64,000 bases of DNA from Neodontobutis hainanensis (taxonomy: Eukaryota; Chordata; Actinopteri; Gobiiformes; Odontobutidae), in the NCBI GenBank assembly GCA_024349245.1, contig JALDNG010000809.1, positions 20,438 through 84,437 of the forward strand, read 5' to 3'. This document shows positions 46,610 through 61,489 of the stretch, one piece after another (position 1 is the first letter of the stretch; every line of letters begins with the position of its first letter). The notes under the pieces were generated by a model. That model was given only the letters and a program-made list of their open reading frames with translations. It had not been told where the DNA came from and ran no database searches. A program made the translations under genes and the position numbers.

Positions 46610-46813
46610 GTAAGTGACTGGTTACAAATCACACACTCTTCAAATTATCATATATATTTCAATAATAATATTCGCATACATTATTCATTTTCATCATCAA
46701 AAATATACTGTATAATATTCATTTTATTTTCTAATTTTTTGCAAAATATTAATCTGATCGATATAAGAACACTTCATGTAAAAAAGGAAAAAATAATTGT
46801 TTTAATTCAATAA
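46610..46813 (+). CDS. 67-codon open exon without start codon
   Basis: Directly after an acceptor (TTTTTATACATATATAG) a frame stays open for 67 codons: VSDWLQITHSSNYHIYFNNN, then SFSSSKIYCIIFILFSNFLQ, then NLIDIRTLHVKKEKIIVLIQ and TAA. There is no ATG at its head, so it would be an internal or terminal exon. A GTAAAA after the codon for His-56 is a possible donor. The hydrophobic centre (residues 33-46) could cross a membrane. No upstream exon was found. Confidence 0.35.
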   Translation, partial: VSDWLQITHSSNYHIYFNNNIRIHYSFSSSKIYCIIFILFSNFLQNINLIDIRTLHVKKEKIIVLIQ

Positions 46814-46814
46814 T

Positions 46815-48350
46815 TCCGAATATAAAATTAATATTAACCCTTTTTATTGTTTTTCTAAGATTTACCAAAAATTTAACAATAATTCTATTTCATAACATTT
46901 CATATAAATTGTAAAATATAAAATTTTATTGCAAAATATTTTATGCGATTAATCAGAATTTTATTTAAATTAAACATTAACATTATTGATTTTGTAAAAA
47001 TTTTCGTCTTTTAAAAAGGTTCTTATAAGAATGATGGATAACTTTAAATATAAAATAAATGCAACACATTTTTAAAAACATGATTAAATAGAAATCACCT
47101 TTTATGAACATTAAATTCATATCAACATCAATAAATAATAAAATCACATAAACGTATTCTGGTTCATTATAATTTTTCGTTGCCTGTTTTAATAATTTAG
47201 TATGAAAATATTATAAATTATTAAATTATCATAATATATATAAATATAATTTTATTAAAATAATTATCACTTGAAATTATTCAATAAATATATTTCATTC
47301 TTTAACTTATCTTTTGAAAAAAATATGTTTTGATATTTTCAAGAAATTTAGAAAGTTAAAACTTCATTATCATTTCATAGTTTAAATATGAAAAATTTAA
47401 CACATTTTTGTTATTTTTCAAGTTTGATAAAAAGTACTGACATTTAGAATAGATAATATGAATTTAATCAATTATGAAATTTTGCCAAAAAGTATATATA
47501 TGCTCAAACTTATATTTCGTCAATTTTTTAGGGTAAGATTAATCTATCAGATAAATATGTTGAATGAATAATTATCATCATTTTAACAAATAACTGTTAA
47601 TATTTAGAAGATTTTTAATTTTTGGTGATTTAAAATTTAATAATAAAATAAATCAATCAAAAATAAAGTATATTTCAGATTGTATTTTTTAATATATTTT
47701 TTATTGGTTAAATTAAATCTAATACTTATTTTTTTCGTTCTTTACTATTCTTGAAAACATATTTGTCATTATTTATAAATGAATTAACTTTTCTTAATGT
47801 ATTAATTTTTTCAACCAGTGTAGAATTTTCAAAGTCTTTATAATCAATCATTATATTTTCTAAATAATCATGATATTTACGTTAAATTGAAAAAAAATAT
47901 CAATCGTATCCTTTATAAAATTTTAAAAATCAATTCATTTTAAATAATTATTGGCAGATACATCAATGACATAGACATAAAACTGTGTAATTTAAGTTAA
48001 AATAAGATAAATTCACATTAAATAAATAATTTATATAGATTTGGTGATAGTTTTGATATTTTAGTGATTGTTACAATTAACTATACATTGTATTTCATGA
48101 TAATAGAATATAAAGTTATAAAATTTGTAATATATGGCTATAATATATAAATTTTTCTTGATATACAAAAAAATATATCACTTCTTCAATTAATATTTAT
48201 ATATTGTTTTTATATATACTTCGATATAATTGAAATCCTTTTAGATATTCAAGAAATAGATTATATTTTGAACAAAATAAAAATAAAATATAATATAATA
48301 TATTTTCAACAATTTATTACGAAACCAATGCAATCATCAAATAAGAAAAA
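46815..48350. other. A+T desert, nothing recognised
   Basis: No coding-like frame, repeat or element landmark seen. Confidence 0.5.
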
Positions 48351-48359
48351 AATATTTTC

Positions 48360-48630
48360 ATGCCGAACACAAACATCGAAAACTCAAGGTGCGTTTACGA
48401 GAAGGCTGCAAACATAGAAGGTGAAAGTTTCCAAGACTTCAACAGGTAATATATATATCAAAAACAAAAAAAGACTAAATCGTTGAATTTAAAGAAGAAA
48501 ATATTGGTTTTCAACAAAATATTTAACCTATTCATGAAGATTTTCAATTATGAAAAGTATTGAAAACATAAGAGTTTTCATCGTTTTCAGACGTATTATA
48601 AATCTTTATTTTAAAATATTTAATATTTAA
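48360..48630 (+). CDS. Two-exon small gene model, about 41 residues
   Basis: First exon 48360-48445 opens with ATG, preceded by an in-frame stop, and reads MPNTNIENSRCVYEKAANIE and GESFQDFN, followed by AG/GTAATA. This stretch is one of the most G+C-rich of the region and very hydrophilic. The second exon (48591-48630) follows a strong pyrimidine-rich acceptor (TTTTCATCGTTTTCAG). It completes the codon AG/A and reads RIINLYFKIFNI and stop. The intron is 145 bases. The second exon is A+T-rich and may be wrong; a longer gene with other exons is possible. No family recognised. Confidence 0.4.
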
Positions 48631-48639
48631 CATCATTAA

Positions 48640-51600
48640 ACATAATTACCTGAAAACTAGAGAAATAATTCTTAATAAACAGAGTAAAAAAGTGTTCATA
48701 ATTTAATCTAGTGGAATAGTGTGTTCTTACTGAAGGTATGAATGAAATGCGCATTACAAAACTTTGAAATCTCGCGTCCTTGGGTTAATAAGCCTTCAGT
48801 ATTTTTTTTAATAGAACTATAAAAGATTTTTGTGTAGTTATCATCTAAACATTTAGAATTTCAAATTGATTATAACTCTCAAATATTGAAATATATTTTA
48901 TATGCAATTGTAAAATATGCTAATTAGTTAAGAATTTTCATTTCATTACATTTTGAAAGGCATCTGTTCTCAATGAAGTCTAATTAACTTTTTTACAACA
49001 AAAAAGCCAAATTAATTTATTATATCTATAAAACGTTTTTCTCAGAATCGTAAGAACAATAAAAAATTTTTTATTACAATAATGCATCAAAATGTTAAGA
49101 TGTTTTATAAGATTCAATTATATGTTGTAATTTTATTAGATTTTACGTATCTACGAAGAAATTTGTGGTGTCTTGCATATGTATGTCACTTTTATATCTG
49201 ATTTTTTCATAGAGAATGCAACAATTCGCCATTATCTTTGATAATCTGAAGATCTAAGAAATAGACATATAGTGAATATAATAAACTGTCGGAATTCCCA
49301 TCTTTATTCATTTTAAACAAAAAATATATTCGATTTTTCAAAGACATGTTTTTTAGTAAATTACTAAAAATATAACCAACTTGAAATTCAAAATTTCTTC
49401 AAAATTTTAAGAATTCAAAATATATCAATAAAGAGCAATTCAAAAAAAGATAATTTATCAACAAAAATGTTACTAATATAATTGAAACTTTAAATAAATT
49501 TTAATTTTCATACTTTTCTTCAATTTAAATGTTTTGACTTTTTGATGAATTTTTCGGCTGATTGAAAAATTATTTTATTGATCTAAAAATCTTGATGTAA
49601 TATTATTGTTTGTTTATGTTTTTTTAAAGATACTCTTTTAAATATTTACATTTTTTATTTAATTCATTAAAAAATATATTGAATGAATAATTATTTACGA
49701 TTCAAAAGAAAGAGATTATCAAATTCTAGAAATTAAAATGATCAAAAAAATGAAGTACCAAATTGACCCATTTGAAAGTTTATATAACATGAGTGATGAT
49801 ATTTACATTAACTAAATGTTTTATCTAATTCTTTAGATATTTTATAAATCACAAATTAAAAGATTGTTATGAAATCTATTTCATGAAAGTTATCATAATT
49901 AAATTAGTTTTAAATATTTTTGATTACAGAATATTATAATTTATTCAATATGAATAAGAAAATAGATTCATAATTATTTTTAGTGTTAAATTTAAATATA
50001 TATAAATCAAGTTATAAACGATGTTCATTATCCTTAAAAATAAAAATTATAAATGGATGTCTTCGATTTAACTGGTAATAATACCGAGGCAAATCTTGAA
50101 TTCAACTATTTATTATATTCATAAAAATAAAAAAAATTCAACATATAAATATATTCATGTATATATGAAATTAACACATTTAAAACTATCTTATTTTTAA
50201 TTAATAGAATAAAAAATATATGCCATTTTTACCATTTTATGACATTTAATGATAATTTTACAATATTTTCTAAATTACTCATAAAAAGTAAAAAGAATTC
50301 TTGTATATTCTAAAATCCTATTTAAAAATATCTTTATTTCTTATTTACATTTCATATTAATTTTTAGATACAATAATAGTTGATATTATTTTACGTTAAA
50401 TATAAATGTTACGTTTAAACTCGAGAAAATGTATTATATAACCATTAAAAATAAAAACTCTTTATACTTCGAAACGTAAAAATAGATGATTTCATAAAGA
50501 TTTATTAGATTTAAGATTTAGAATATACAAAGAGCATTTTTTGATTTTAAAAAAGTTCCATAAAATAAAATTGAAATATTTACTTGTTATTTTATTTAAT
50601 ATTATTTAGATTAAAATTTTTACATTAATCATATAATTTAATGAATATTTGACGTAAAAATTCAATTTAACACGATACATGTATAAATTTTTAATATTAT
50701 TCTAACATTAAAAAATTATGATTATAATTTATTTCTTTTCCTCAAATAATGAATGTGCCATTGAGAATTTTTTCAAAATGTTAAAGGATTTTTTAAGAAT
50801 TGATGTCATAGGAATTACATTTTATATTAATTGACAACTCACGAAATATAAATCATCTATTGATACCTATATTTTCCCAACATTCAAAACAATATATTTC
50901 TATTTATTATGTCAATCTGCAGACACTGTAATTTCATATCAATATTATAAATTCAGTTATATATTTTAAAATATTATACTTATGTATAAAATCGATTTTA
51001 TTTTAATTAAAGAGAATATTTAGAACAAATATAGCTGATAAATTATAGTTTGATTATTCAAAGTTAATTTGATTTAAGTTTGGTAAATTTATTTTATTTT
51101 TATCATCAAATAGGCTCAAAATATATTGTAACAATTAGAATGATGAATTACTTTTAAATGTCAAAGTTTTTTCGAATTGATAATTTTATTTGTATAAATA
51201 ATCAGATATTATAAAAAATTATATTCTTCCAAATTTTTTTCATATGAAGTTCAAATTTATTTTGTTAATATCTGTAATGTATTTAGTTAGGAATATATAA
51301 AAAGGCTTATTTAAATTAATAGGTATAAAACATGGCTCTTTAAGTGATATAACTAAGTTTGATGAAAACATTTAAAATTTTATGAATAATGCATGATTAA
51401 TTTATTCAAGGACTTCATCTCAATCGAAATTTCAAAAATTTAAAAAAATTATGTTGACTATCTAGAATGCTATACAGATGGTGACAAATGTTTGATAATA
51501 TTTTACACAGGTTTAAATTAATCACGATAAAAATAAAAGTCTAAAATGAGATCAAACCATTGATTAATTTTCTGAGAATAACGAGTAGGAAATCAACTAT

Positions 51601-54465
51601 GAAATTTTCAAAACTTATTTTAAAATAGATATATAATAAATAGTCGAAATTTAAAAAAAATCAATATTTCAAATGTATGATAATATAATATCATTATTAA
51701 TACAAAATACATAACAATAAATTTTATAGTTATTAAAATTTAGAGATAGTTCAAAAAAACAAAAAGTAAAAAAATTAGGAATGATAAACTGCAAATATTT
51801 TTGTTATGATATAAATAAAATAAGATTATTAAAGATTGATAGTTTAATTATGAGGTTAAATGTCAAAAAGTGAAAAAGTATATCAAAAACAAATATTTAT
51901 AAAATGATATTTAATTTTTCAGCTTATACCAAACTTATATGAACAAAAATAAATGCAAATATCATTTTTAAATCAGAAAACGAACATAAAAATCTGACAA
52001 TTATGAAATGAATTGAGAAATATCTCTTTCGTATAAAAAATTAAAATTTGAGAGAGCCAATTTATTGATTTTTATCTCTAAATACACTATCTGATAATCT
52101 AAAATCCAAATTTATTATTTTTATATTTTGAAAATTATTAAATCACAGAACTTTTGTATTCATTTAATAATTTATGCTCAGGATATTCTTAAGTTATTTT
52201 AAAATTTTGTTTTTTTTAAGAGAGCGATCTGAAAGAAATATTTTATACGAGATAATTTTTTATAAAAAATGACAGAATTAACCACCTAGTTATTTAAATA
52301 TTTTAAGTTGAATAACTATGAGATAATCAGGTAAAATATAGTAAGTTACTAATTTATATATTTCTATTTTTATTAAAACTAAAACCTGTATTGGGACACG
52401 TCAATGGATGAATGTATATAATTAGCGTTATTTAATATATCTAGTTTTGATAAAAATTTCAAAAATTTACATCTTTTTTATAAGGATATATTTTAATTTT
52501 GATTCAAATAATTTCGATGAAATAAACAATTTATTGAAATTTTTATTAAAATATTATGTGCAATTTTCAAAAATCTTGAGTTTTTTATTCTCTGATAAGA
52601 ATAATGATAAAGAAGCATTCTAATCTTTAATATCTGTTAAACTGGGATAAAAAATGATTCAAATTATATATTAAAAACAAAATTAAATAAAATTTTAAAT
52701 ACGATGAATTAATATTGATCTTAAATCAGTATTAGAAACAAAAATCTTGTGAGTTTAATTTATATAATCAGATGGTATGTTTTTGTATATTTAAACATAG
52801 ATGGACATTAAAAATATGAATGAATATTTCTTTTAATATATAAGTGAATAAGTTTAAAGTAAAAATTTGAAATAACGAACAAAAATATTTCGTTATTTTT
52901 TTGTTAATTTATAAATTTATTTTACTCAATGTGTAATTTATTTATGAAAACAATTGAAAATTTTAAACTTAATTATGTTTTACGTTAGGATTAATGAAAT
53001 AAATTATTCTAATCAAATGATAATTATATATAACAGGGGTAAAATTTCCAATATAGAGCTTTAGTGATGATTAGATTGAATAATTTTTTATTTAAAAGAA
53101 ATTTCGTGATATCGAAAATTATTTAGGAAGTTATATTTTTTCAATGTGATTTATTTAGTTAACAGATTTAAAATCAAGACAGCTTTTAAAAAATATCAAA
53201 AAACTACTTGTATTATTTTAATGAATAATATCCCTTAAATCTAAAAAATATTGTGATATTGGCAATCAAATTTATTTTATATTTCCAAACGATTATGAAG
53301 AATAGGAAAAGTTTATCTTTTAAATTTTCAGAGGAAATCATATTTATTTAAAATTATAAAAATTTATGTTTTACAAACTATATTTAAATCAAGTTTTGTA
53401 TCTTCAAAAAAGTGATTCTTATATTTATATATATTTTACTGAGTATATTTGCTTTTTTTAAAGATAAAACTTTAAAGACATTACAAATTGATTTAATTAT
53501 GGTGCAATATTTATCTTCATGATTTTTATTAAAATTTTTTAAAAACTTCCCAGATATTTTGAAAGTTTTTTATTAGATATTGTGTGAAGTAACTTACTTC
53601 AAGTTATTAACATCTGAAAGTTTAAAATGTATATAATACGATAAAAATATTTTAATTTTGTGATATAACATAATCTGTTAAGTGTCAAAATATGATAATA
53701 TTCTTATATTTTTAAACAACATAAATACCAAATTCGGTTATTGAATAGTTAGTAATTCAAATACAAAAATGATCGCGAGGAAATTTGCCTTAATAATGAT
53801 ATAATTTTAAATAAATCATTCAGATAAATACTTTTAAAAATGAAAATAAGTTATGAAAATCAATAATATGTCATATGATCGTTTCTGTATTTTAGTAAGA
53901 CATATATTATGTGTTTTCCAGGTTTTTATGCATTTTTGCATTTTCATTTTCATTTTTAATATTTACATTATGGTGATAATTAGCAATTAAATATCTCCCT
54001 CTCTGTGGTTAATAACAAAATATATTTTTAGTAGAATGAACATATATAAATTTTCGTATTTGTATGATTGTTGTTCTATTTTGGTATTTGAAGTTATTTG
54101 ATAGTTTTGGGTCTTTAAATGTTAATCAATTCAATTAATTTAAATTTTAAAACATGTCAATTATATATATAATAATCTTTAATTTACACACAAAATTATC
54201 AGCTTAAAATAATATATGTCTTAAGTTTTTGGAATGAAAAATGTAAAATTTTAAAAATAAATTAGAACATCATGATGATTTGGAATTATGTCACATTATT
54301 CTAAATAGAAATTACTTCATTTTTTGATATAAATACGTTCAAAAGATCTAACATCAATTCAACAAATATGATTGAAAATATATTTATCGCTATCATCGAC
54401 TTATTACAAATTTTTTCGCAAAAAATTTCTGTTTGACCTTTTATGAATTAATTTTACCTTACAAT
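48640..54465. other. A+T desert with one short island
   Basis: A patch at 48720-48800 has raised G+C but no useful frame. At 50053 an ATG reads MDVFDLT followed by G/GTAATA, which could be a first exon. Nothing else was recognised in nearly 6 kb. Confidence 0.45.
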
Positions 54466-54470
54466 ATTAT

Positions 54471-54650
54471 TTAACAACCATTTCTAATAATTATTAATTT
54501 ATATATTCTATTTATTTTTATTTTAATACATCTCCCATTTTTCATTACTAATTTAGATTCATTTGTGAACAGTAAACATTTATCAACGATGTGACTGAAA
54601 ATATTATTTTCGATACCATTTTCATTTATTTTATTGATTAACGCATTCAT
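54471..54650 (-). CDS. Hypothetical 59-residue polar ORF
   Basis: From the ATG at 54650 the frame reads MNALINKINENGIENNIFSH, then IVDKCLLFTNESKLVMKNGR, and a basic Ile-rich tail to TAA. The polar, Asn/Glu/Lys-rich peptide with Cys and Gly is unlike a chance translation. TTTTTGAG precedes the ATG by one base, so it may be an internal or terminal exon instead. Function unknown. Confidence 0.4.
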   Translation of the reverse strand: MNALINKINENGIENNIFSHIVDKCLLFTNESKLVMKNGRCIKIKINRIYKLIIIRNGC

Positions 54651-54659
54651 TCTCAAAAA

Positions 54660-55445
54660 TATCTTTGTATGTATCGATTTATAACAGTTTATTTTGAAAA
54701 ACTTTTATGTTGTAGGGGTTTCTGATTTTATTCATATGTTTCAAGCAAGAATATGTTCTCATATGGTCCATATCTTAATATTTTCGGTTGAGGATTATAA
54801 TTTTAATAAAATTTACTGCTTTTTATTTGTGAAATATGACTTGAAGTAAAATATCTATTATTTAGTACAGTAATATTTTGATTTACGTTAACTATACAAT
54901 GCAGAGTTTTGTGCTTAGATTATTTAAAATTACACAAACAAACATAGACATATACATAAGATTTAATATATTTAAATTTTATTTTCAATATAAATTCACG
55001 TACATAATACTCTTTTTCTTTTTAAAGACATTAAGTAAACATTAAAAAGTAATATCTTTTCATGACTTCTGCTATGTTTCTTTTCATATAAAATGAAAAT
55101 GATACATAATAATAACTTTTTTAGTTAAATTTACAAAGTAATGATTTTTTTATATTGTTTATTTAAAAATTATTTGTTACTGTTTGGATTTTTAATTTTT
55201 TTCTGATTGTAATATTTGAGAAAAAACAGAAATTAAACTCATAAATTAATTATAATGTATTTATTATAAAAAAATTTATAATTTAAAAATGATTTACATG
55301 AATCATTGAAGTTTCTTCTTTTAAATAATGAAGTAAATTATAAAATCATGTGTTTCGATATATAAACAACAATCTAAATATGACTATTTTAAAACAGTCG
55401 CATTAAATATATTTTAGAAATCAAAAATTATAATTTTTGCTAAAA
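54660..55445. other. A+T-rich stretch, nothing recognised
   Basis: No coding-like frame or repeat seen. Confidence 0.5.
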
Positions 55446-55449
55446 TAAA

Positions 55450-55683
55450 TTATTTATTGACCTCTTTACCAGATATATTTCTTAATTTCATAAATCCAAA
55501 GAAGTTTAAATACCCCGAGAGAACAAGGTTATTAAAGAAAATTATTTTAAAATTAAAACGAATAATGTAAAATAGGATGAAATTTATCAAATATCTTCTA
55601 GATTTTATTTCTTTAACCAATAAAATTTCAACAAATTTTATAAGTAAAAGGAAAAATGAATGTTTACTGGTATATATTTCCAT
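55450..55683 (-). CDS. Hypothetical 77-residue membrane-protein ORF
   Basis: From the ATG at 55683 the frame runs 77 codons to TAA. It has a hydrophobic stretch after MEIYTSKHS (residues 10-24), a basic loop (KEIKSRR), a second hydrophobic stretch (about 33-52) and a final part with mixed codons (NLVLSGYLNFFGF, KLRNISGKEVNK). This suggests a two-span membrane protein with a positively charged tail. It is the best single ORF between 49 and 60 kb. No family recognised. Confidence 0.4.
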   Translation of the reverse strand: MEIYTSKHSFFLLLIKFVEILLVKEIKSRRYLINFILFYIIRFNFKIIFFNNLVLSGYLNFFGFMKLRNISGKEVNK

Positions 55684-55689
55684 CAATAA

Positions 55690-58600
55690 TTGTGTATATC
55701 ATATGTTTCAAAAATATTATTTTTATAAAAATACTGTTTTATGAATAAAATGATATATTTTTATTTGAGATGGATTGAGATATGTATATATTTTATTTAA
55801 ATATAGTATGAATCGATAATAAGATTTAATTTTTATTTCATAGACACAATTACCATGAATGTTAAAACCTTTTTTTTTGATTTGTGTCTTAAATTAATTT
55901 GAAACTCAATGTAATAAAAGAATGATATATTTATACATTAAGTCAAAAGAATGTATTTTCAGTGTAATTGTTTGAAGAATGTAGAACAATAGAAATTATC
56001 ATTTATTAAACGTGATTTAAACCAAATTTTATATTAAATAAAATTACAGGATTTGTTTATAATCCTCAAAGACATTTTAGAGAATATTTTATAACACATT
56101 TGTAATTCTGTTGATCGATGTATATATTTATTCACATAATAAAAATAAAAAAAGTAAATACACATATTTGACATAAAGACATCTATTTTGTTCATATTTG
56201 TGGATATATAAATTATTGAATATTAGAATATCGAAGACAAAATATTGTAACGTAGCAGTTTTTATATCTTATCCACTGTTAAATTTACACAGTTTTTTTA
56301 TCTAAATGACGTATGTCTCTTTACGTATGATACATGAAGTAAACATCTGTATTTCTTTTATTTTTCTTGATAAATATTTGATTTTTTACAGAATTAAACT
56401 TAAAGCAGAAAGAATATAATTTTTGGGATATATTATATTTATCTTTACGATAAAAAATAAAAAAATACTTTTCGATGTAATATTATTAAAATTACTCACT
56501 AATTATAAAATTATATATATTTTAAAATCTTATCATTTCAATTATTGAATTACCATAAATATCATCATCGATTAATATTATTTTAAAATATATATCATAT
56601 TCACCTTTTCGACAGATGCATATGTAATATTCTATTTAAAATTAGCCTTAAACTGTTTATATAAGAAAAATTTTTATTTCAGTAAATAGATATTGTTTGA
56701 AATGAAAATGTTTTCATAAAAAATCGACTTTTTTAATTGATTTGAATAAATTTTTTTTTAATTTCAAAGACATGAATCGTTTAAAAAGATACATAAGAGA
56801 TTATTTCATTTTTTCTTATATAATTTTCCTAATTTGCGATCATAATATGACAAACTGTTAAAATATTTCAGTGTATGAAAATTATCATTGATTTCTTCAA
56901 ATTTTTTTTAAATTTCTTAATTTTGTAAGGTTTAATTATTAAATTGAATAAAATTATGAATTTGGAATTAGTTGTTTTACATGCATGGACGATATCAAAT
57001 ATTCATCTTAAAGTTAATATATCACTTTAACAAGTAATTTCAGAATATTATGAATTATTTCCTCAAATATTTCATACTTTTAATATTTATAAATAATTTA
57101 TTTTTTGAAAAAGAAAAAATTTTAGATTTGAGAATGTATTTTAAAAAATCAAAAATAATTATCATTAAATTATAATATTATTTATTTTTAACTAACATGA
57201 ATAATGAAATTATCATGATTTGATGACTTAATAAATTATTTGTTCCATAAAACGGAAAAATATTGTATTGATAGCGTGATGTCGTTTGTCAAATAAATTT
57301 CTTTGGATATTATAAACTTTAAAATATAAAGATAAAATTAATTATTAAAATGATTTTATTGACATACCCTTATGCAATTCTGAACATAATTTTTTCTTCG
57401 AATTCGAAATAAGAATGAAAAAAATTAAAAATACACATTAAACAAGTAATATTTTGAATTTAATGTTTGCTATTCTTTCACTCATACATATAAATGATAT
57501 TTTAAAGTTACTATAAAAATTTTAATTTGTCGGATATTATTAAATCAAGGTTTTATTCTTCATTTTAATAATTCAAAGATAATTTAATAGATTTACCAAA
57601 CATCAAAATTATTTAATTTAACAAATTTTTCATTTTCGAAATCCCATATGTGTTTGATAATATATTTTATAAATATATTAAAAAATATACTTTAGCTTTT
57701 TTATATAAAATTTTTAATTACAAAATTTGAAATACTGAGTATAATCTATTATAATCATGAACTTGGTTTACATGCTTGATATATAGTAGGTTAAATTCTA
57801 TGAAAATTTCGCCGTGATAAAATCTGTATGAGATCTAATTTTAAATTTATTTCATATATATCTTTTAAAAATACAGATTTTACATTGAATCAACATAAAT
57901 ATTCACACTCAACAACGTGATTTGAAACAAACTATATATTAACTAACGTAAACAGACTTACAAAAAATAATTCAACTATTTCATAGCGAATTAGTAACTT
58001 ATGCATTACTATAACCAATTTTGTATTATTATTTAAAGATTTTCAATGTAATCAGTGGTGATTTATGACAAAACCATGATTAAAAATAAAGTATTTTATA
58101 TTCATGAACAAGTTATTTAATTCGCAATCAGCATCAGCTTAGTTATGAACTTAATACAGTTCAAACATTGGTAAACCAAATTTTAAAATGAAAAATACAG
58201 TGAATAAGACGTGTGTTGAGTTAAAAATAAGCAATAATATATATTAAACAACCTATTGCAATAAATTTTGATTTTTTTGAAAAAATGAATGGTCATCAAA
58301 CAATCTCGTGTTTATGTTTCCTTTTATTCATAAATAGAAATACTTTGGAATAAAAATATTATAAATTGAGCATTAAAAATAATTCAATTATTCTATTAAA
58401 TTATCAGATGCTTTTGTCAAGATTATATATCACAGTATATAAATTTAGGTAACATCAGAATAACATAAATATGTTTAGTTAAAGAAAAACTTAAAAGCTA
58501 TTTTAAATATTTAGTTATTATTGTATATATTTTACCTGATAGTGATAAAATAACTCTTTATTCAGATAATTATTGAAAATTTTTAAAATATTCAACACAG

Positions 58601-59915
58601 TATTTTACATACAAATCTCATAAACTGAGAACGGCCCAAAAGATTAAATATTTTCTTAAAAAATAAAAGAAAATTCTCATAAAAATTTTTGAAATAAACT
58701 AAAATAGTGAATTTGATATTTATCTAAGATTTTTTTTCAATAAAATTTTTCATATATTACATGATCTATAAAAATTATGAGAAAAATATAAATTTTAAAT
58801 TCATTATTTTGATATATGCATTAATATGTGTTAATAGAGAATTTCTATCTCCTACAAAGCTTCCTATATTCTGATTAAAAAATATGATTTACTATTTAGA
58901 CGTATTATAAACTAATAATACATAAAATTATTCAGATATATATTTATTATATTTGATGATATTGAAACTATGATGTTGTTACATGAAAATTTATCTGTCC
59001 TACGAACTTTATTTCATACAAATTATTTGATGAACAACTATTTATAAAAAATTACACCTTATTCAATTCTAATATCTTACACAAGATAAGTATTAAAATA
59101 TTTTTAATAATATTCCTTGAATTGTATATTTTACAATGTTATTTTATAAGTGTTGAGTTTACCATAGTAATGAATTTAGTTTAATTTAAGAATCTTTTCT
59201 TAGAAATAAAAAAATCATTTTTTATTATTAAAAATAATATAAATATTTTTAAGTTTATGTGAATATTATTTTGTTAGATTAAATGCTTGAAAGATGTTTG
59301 ATGGATAATTCATGAAAATTTCATATTTTTTTGCATCATAATTAATTATATCGCCATAACGAACATACAGCTTTCATGATCTAAGTTATTAAATTTTGAA
59401 AAAATCGATATCGTAAAAAAATTCACTCAGATAATTGTAACTATAAAATGAATTATTGTTAAATTTATGGTATTAGCATAGGGAAACCAGAAAATTAAAT
59501 TTTTTAAAAATAATTTTATTCTAGATTAAAGATAATGTTCGTAAACTATTTAAAATAATTAATCTCGAGATAATTTGAATACCTAGGATATTATAAAAAA
59601 TATATTTTTTGAATATATGAATAAATAAAATCACACTGTTCATAAATATCTTGGATATATATCTTAATGACTATGGATTTTATCATATATATTATTTTTT
59701 AAAAAACATCTTAAACATAACTTATATTTCGAATGATACACAAACTAAAACTATTTCAATTAATGTCATGTATAGTTGTGCACAATGAAAATCCTAATTT
59801 CATGCTCGAAAAATGTCAAAATCATTAAATAAATAAAATTATTTTTAAAAAGAAAATTTATTATAATAATGTCAAAATCTTATTTAAACATTAATTTGAT
59901 ATTCTGAATAAAAAT
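55690..59915. other. A+T desert, nothing recognised
   Basis: Over 4 kb of low-complexity A+T-rich DNA. It ends abruptly at about 59925, where the retrotransposon relic begins. Confidence 0.5.
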
Positions 59916-60689
59916 ACTAGGTTTTATAGGGCACGCGCAACAGAGAGACGGGCAGAACTTTCACGTCAGTTTATTGATTATCTATATTTTTGTCTATTGT
60001 TAAATTGACAACATAAAAAATTGAAATAAATTTAGATGTTTAACTCTCTACTATCTATAAAGCCTTATTCATAGGTTTGACATGACAAGGTTGATCGTAA
60101 TTTCGTACATCTAGAGTATCATGCGAAGTTTTGAGATACTACTATATGGTAACTACACTTAATCAAGAAACATCTAACCGTCAAATTAACATCCTTTACA
60201 CATCACATGTTTTAAATAAATATAAATATTGAATGCAACAACTCATCTTGACTTTAGGTCTAACTTGAGGTAATCGAGCTGTAAAACTACTTAATATGAC
60301 AAGTTTAGGGAAATCGTACATCATCTGATCTCATGTCAGAAATGCATTCACACGTCTGTTGAAATACTTCATGCATGCTATTCGAGAAAAGATTTATCGA
60401 TCGATTGCAAGATATACTTAGAATCTAACTTGAGCGCGTAGACCTTAATTATCTTAAATTTGTAGCAGAATGCGAGGAAGTACTTTGGAAGGATAACAAC
60501 ACGTGTCACAACATTTTTGGAATTTAAAAATGTAGAAAAAAAGACAGGTTCAAGACATTTTGATTCATCATTCTGATGTCAATTCACATATACTTTTTTT
60601 TTGTTTCTTTTACACAATTTTTGGAAGAAAAGCAAAGAAATTTATCCAATCTTTTTTCCTCTAACGCAGACTAATTTAGTTCCATGATA

Positions 60690-60810
60690 GCTACCATTTC
60701 GACTTCATATGGAATCGAACTGCTGTTCACCCGTGGGTTGGCACATCAGGACGACGCTTCTTTGTTGACAGCCGCCTAAGGCAGTGTCCTAACTGACATG
60801 AGTAAGGGAT
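60690..60810. other. G+C-richest patch of the window, unidentified
   Basis: About 100 bases with near-balanced composition inside the 5' half of the second gypsy relic. Plus-strand frames give short peptides such as LLFTRGLAHQDDASLLTAA before stops. It might be part of gag, or a primer-binding or leader region. A tRNA was considered because of GGAATCGAACTG, but no cloverleaf could be built. Confidence 0.35.
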
Positions 60811-61489
60811 AGGCGAAAAGTTAATATAGGACCAGGCATAATTGCTGCAAGTGTTTAAATATCCTCGAATATGGTAGAATTAAAATTTCAATGATTTATT
60901 ATTCACCAAATTTCATGTAGTCTTTAACATCCGCAGATTTTCCCAAATAAATTTCTATGAATATTTTTTCGATCTAATAACCTTCTAGTGTATTTAAAAT
61001 AAAGCCGACTTGTAAAGGGCATCAATTACTCATCAGTCTTTGGCGGAAAGACTTCTGGACTAGCGAAAAATTTGATAGAACTTTTAAATCCATGGTACAA
61101 GTTAAACATACAAGTAAATCTATTTAATTTAATTAGGATCATAAAATTTTTGCATACAACAAAGAAATAGGGTGTAAAACATAAGATTGCTACAATATTC
61201 ACTTAACTTAACGGGATATCGAGATATCAATCACCCAACTTTTTTGCTTTTGCCGATATATACTTTTTAAAAAATGATATATATGCTAATCATCGAGCAT
61301 TCTGATAGTCATGGTCTGCGCCTCATCACATGGTTCCTAAAAACTCCATAACTCGCGACAAGTTGTAGATTACAGTCGGCTGAACCATTAAAACTTTACA
61401 TGAACGCCACAAAATTCCACACATCAGAGATCTTTCTTCATAGTTAATTCTATGTATAATTTTAAAAAAATCTATTTTTACTCTCATTA

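Noticed and set aside
60716..60760. Possible tRNA on the minus strand
   Set aside because: GGAATCGAACTG resembles a T-arm read backwards, but no acceptor stem, anticodon arm or second half could be paired.
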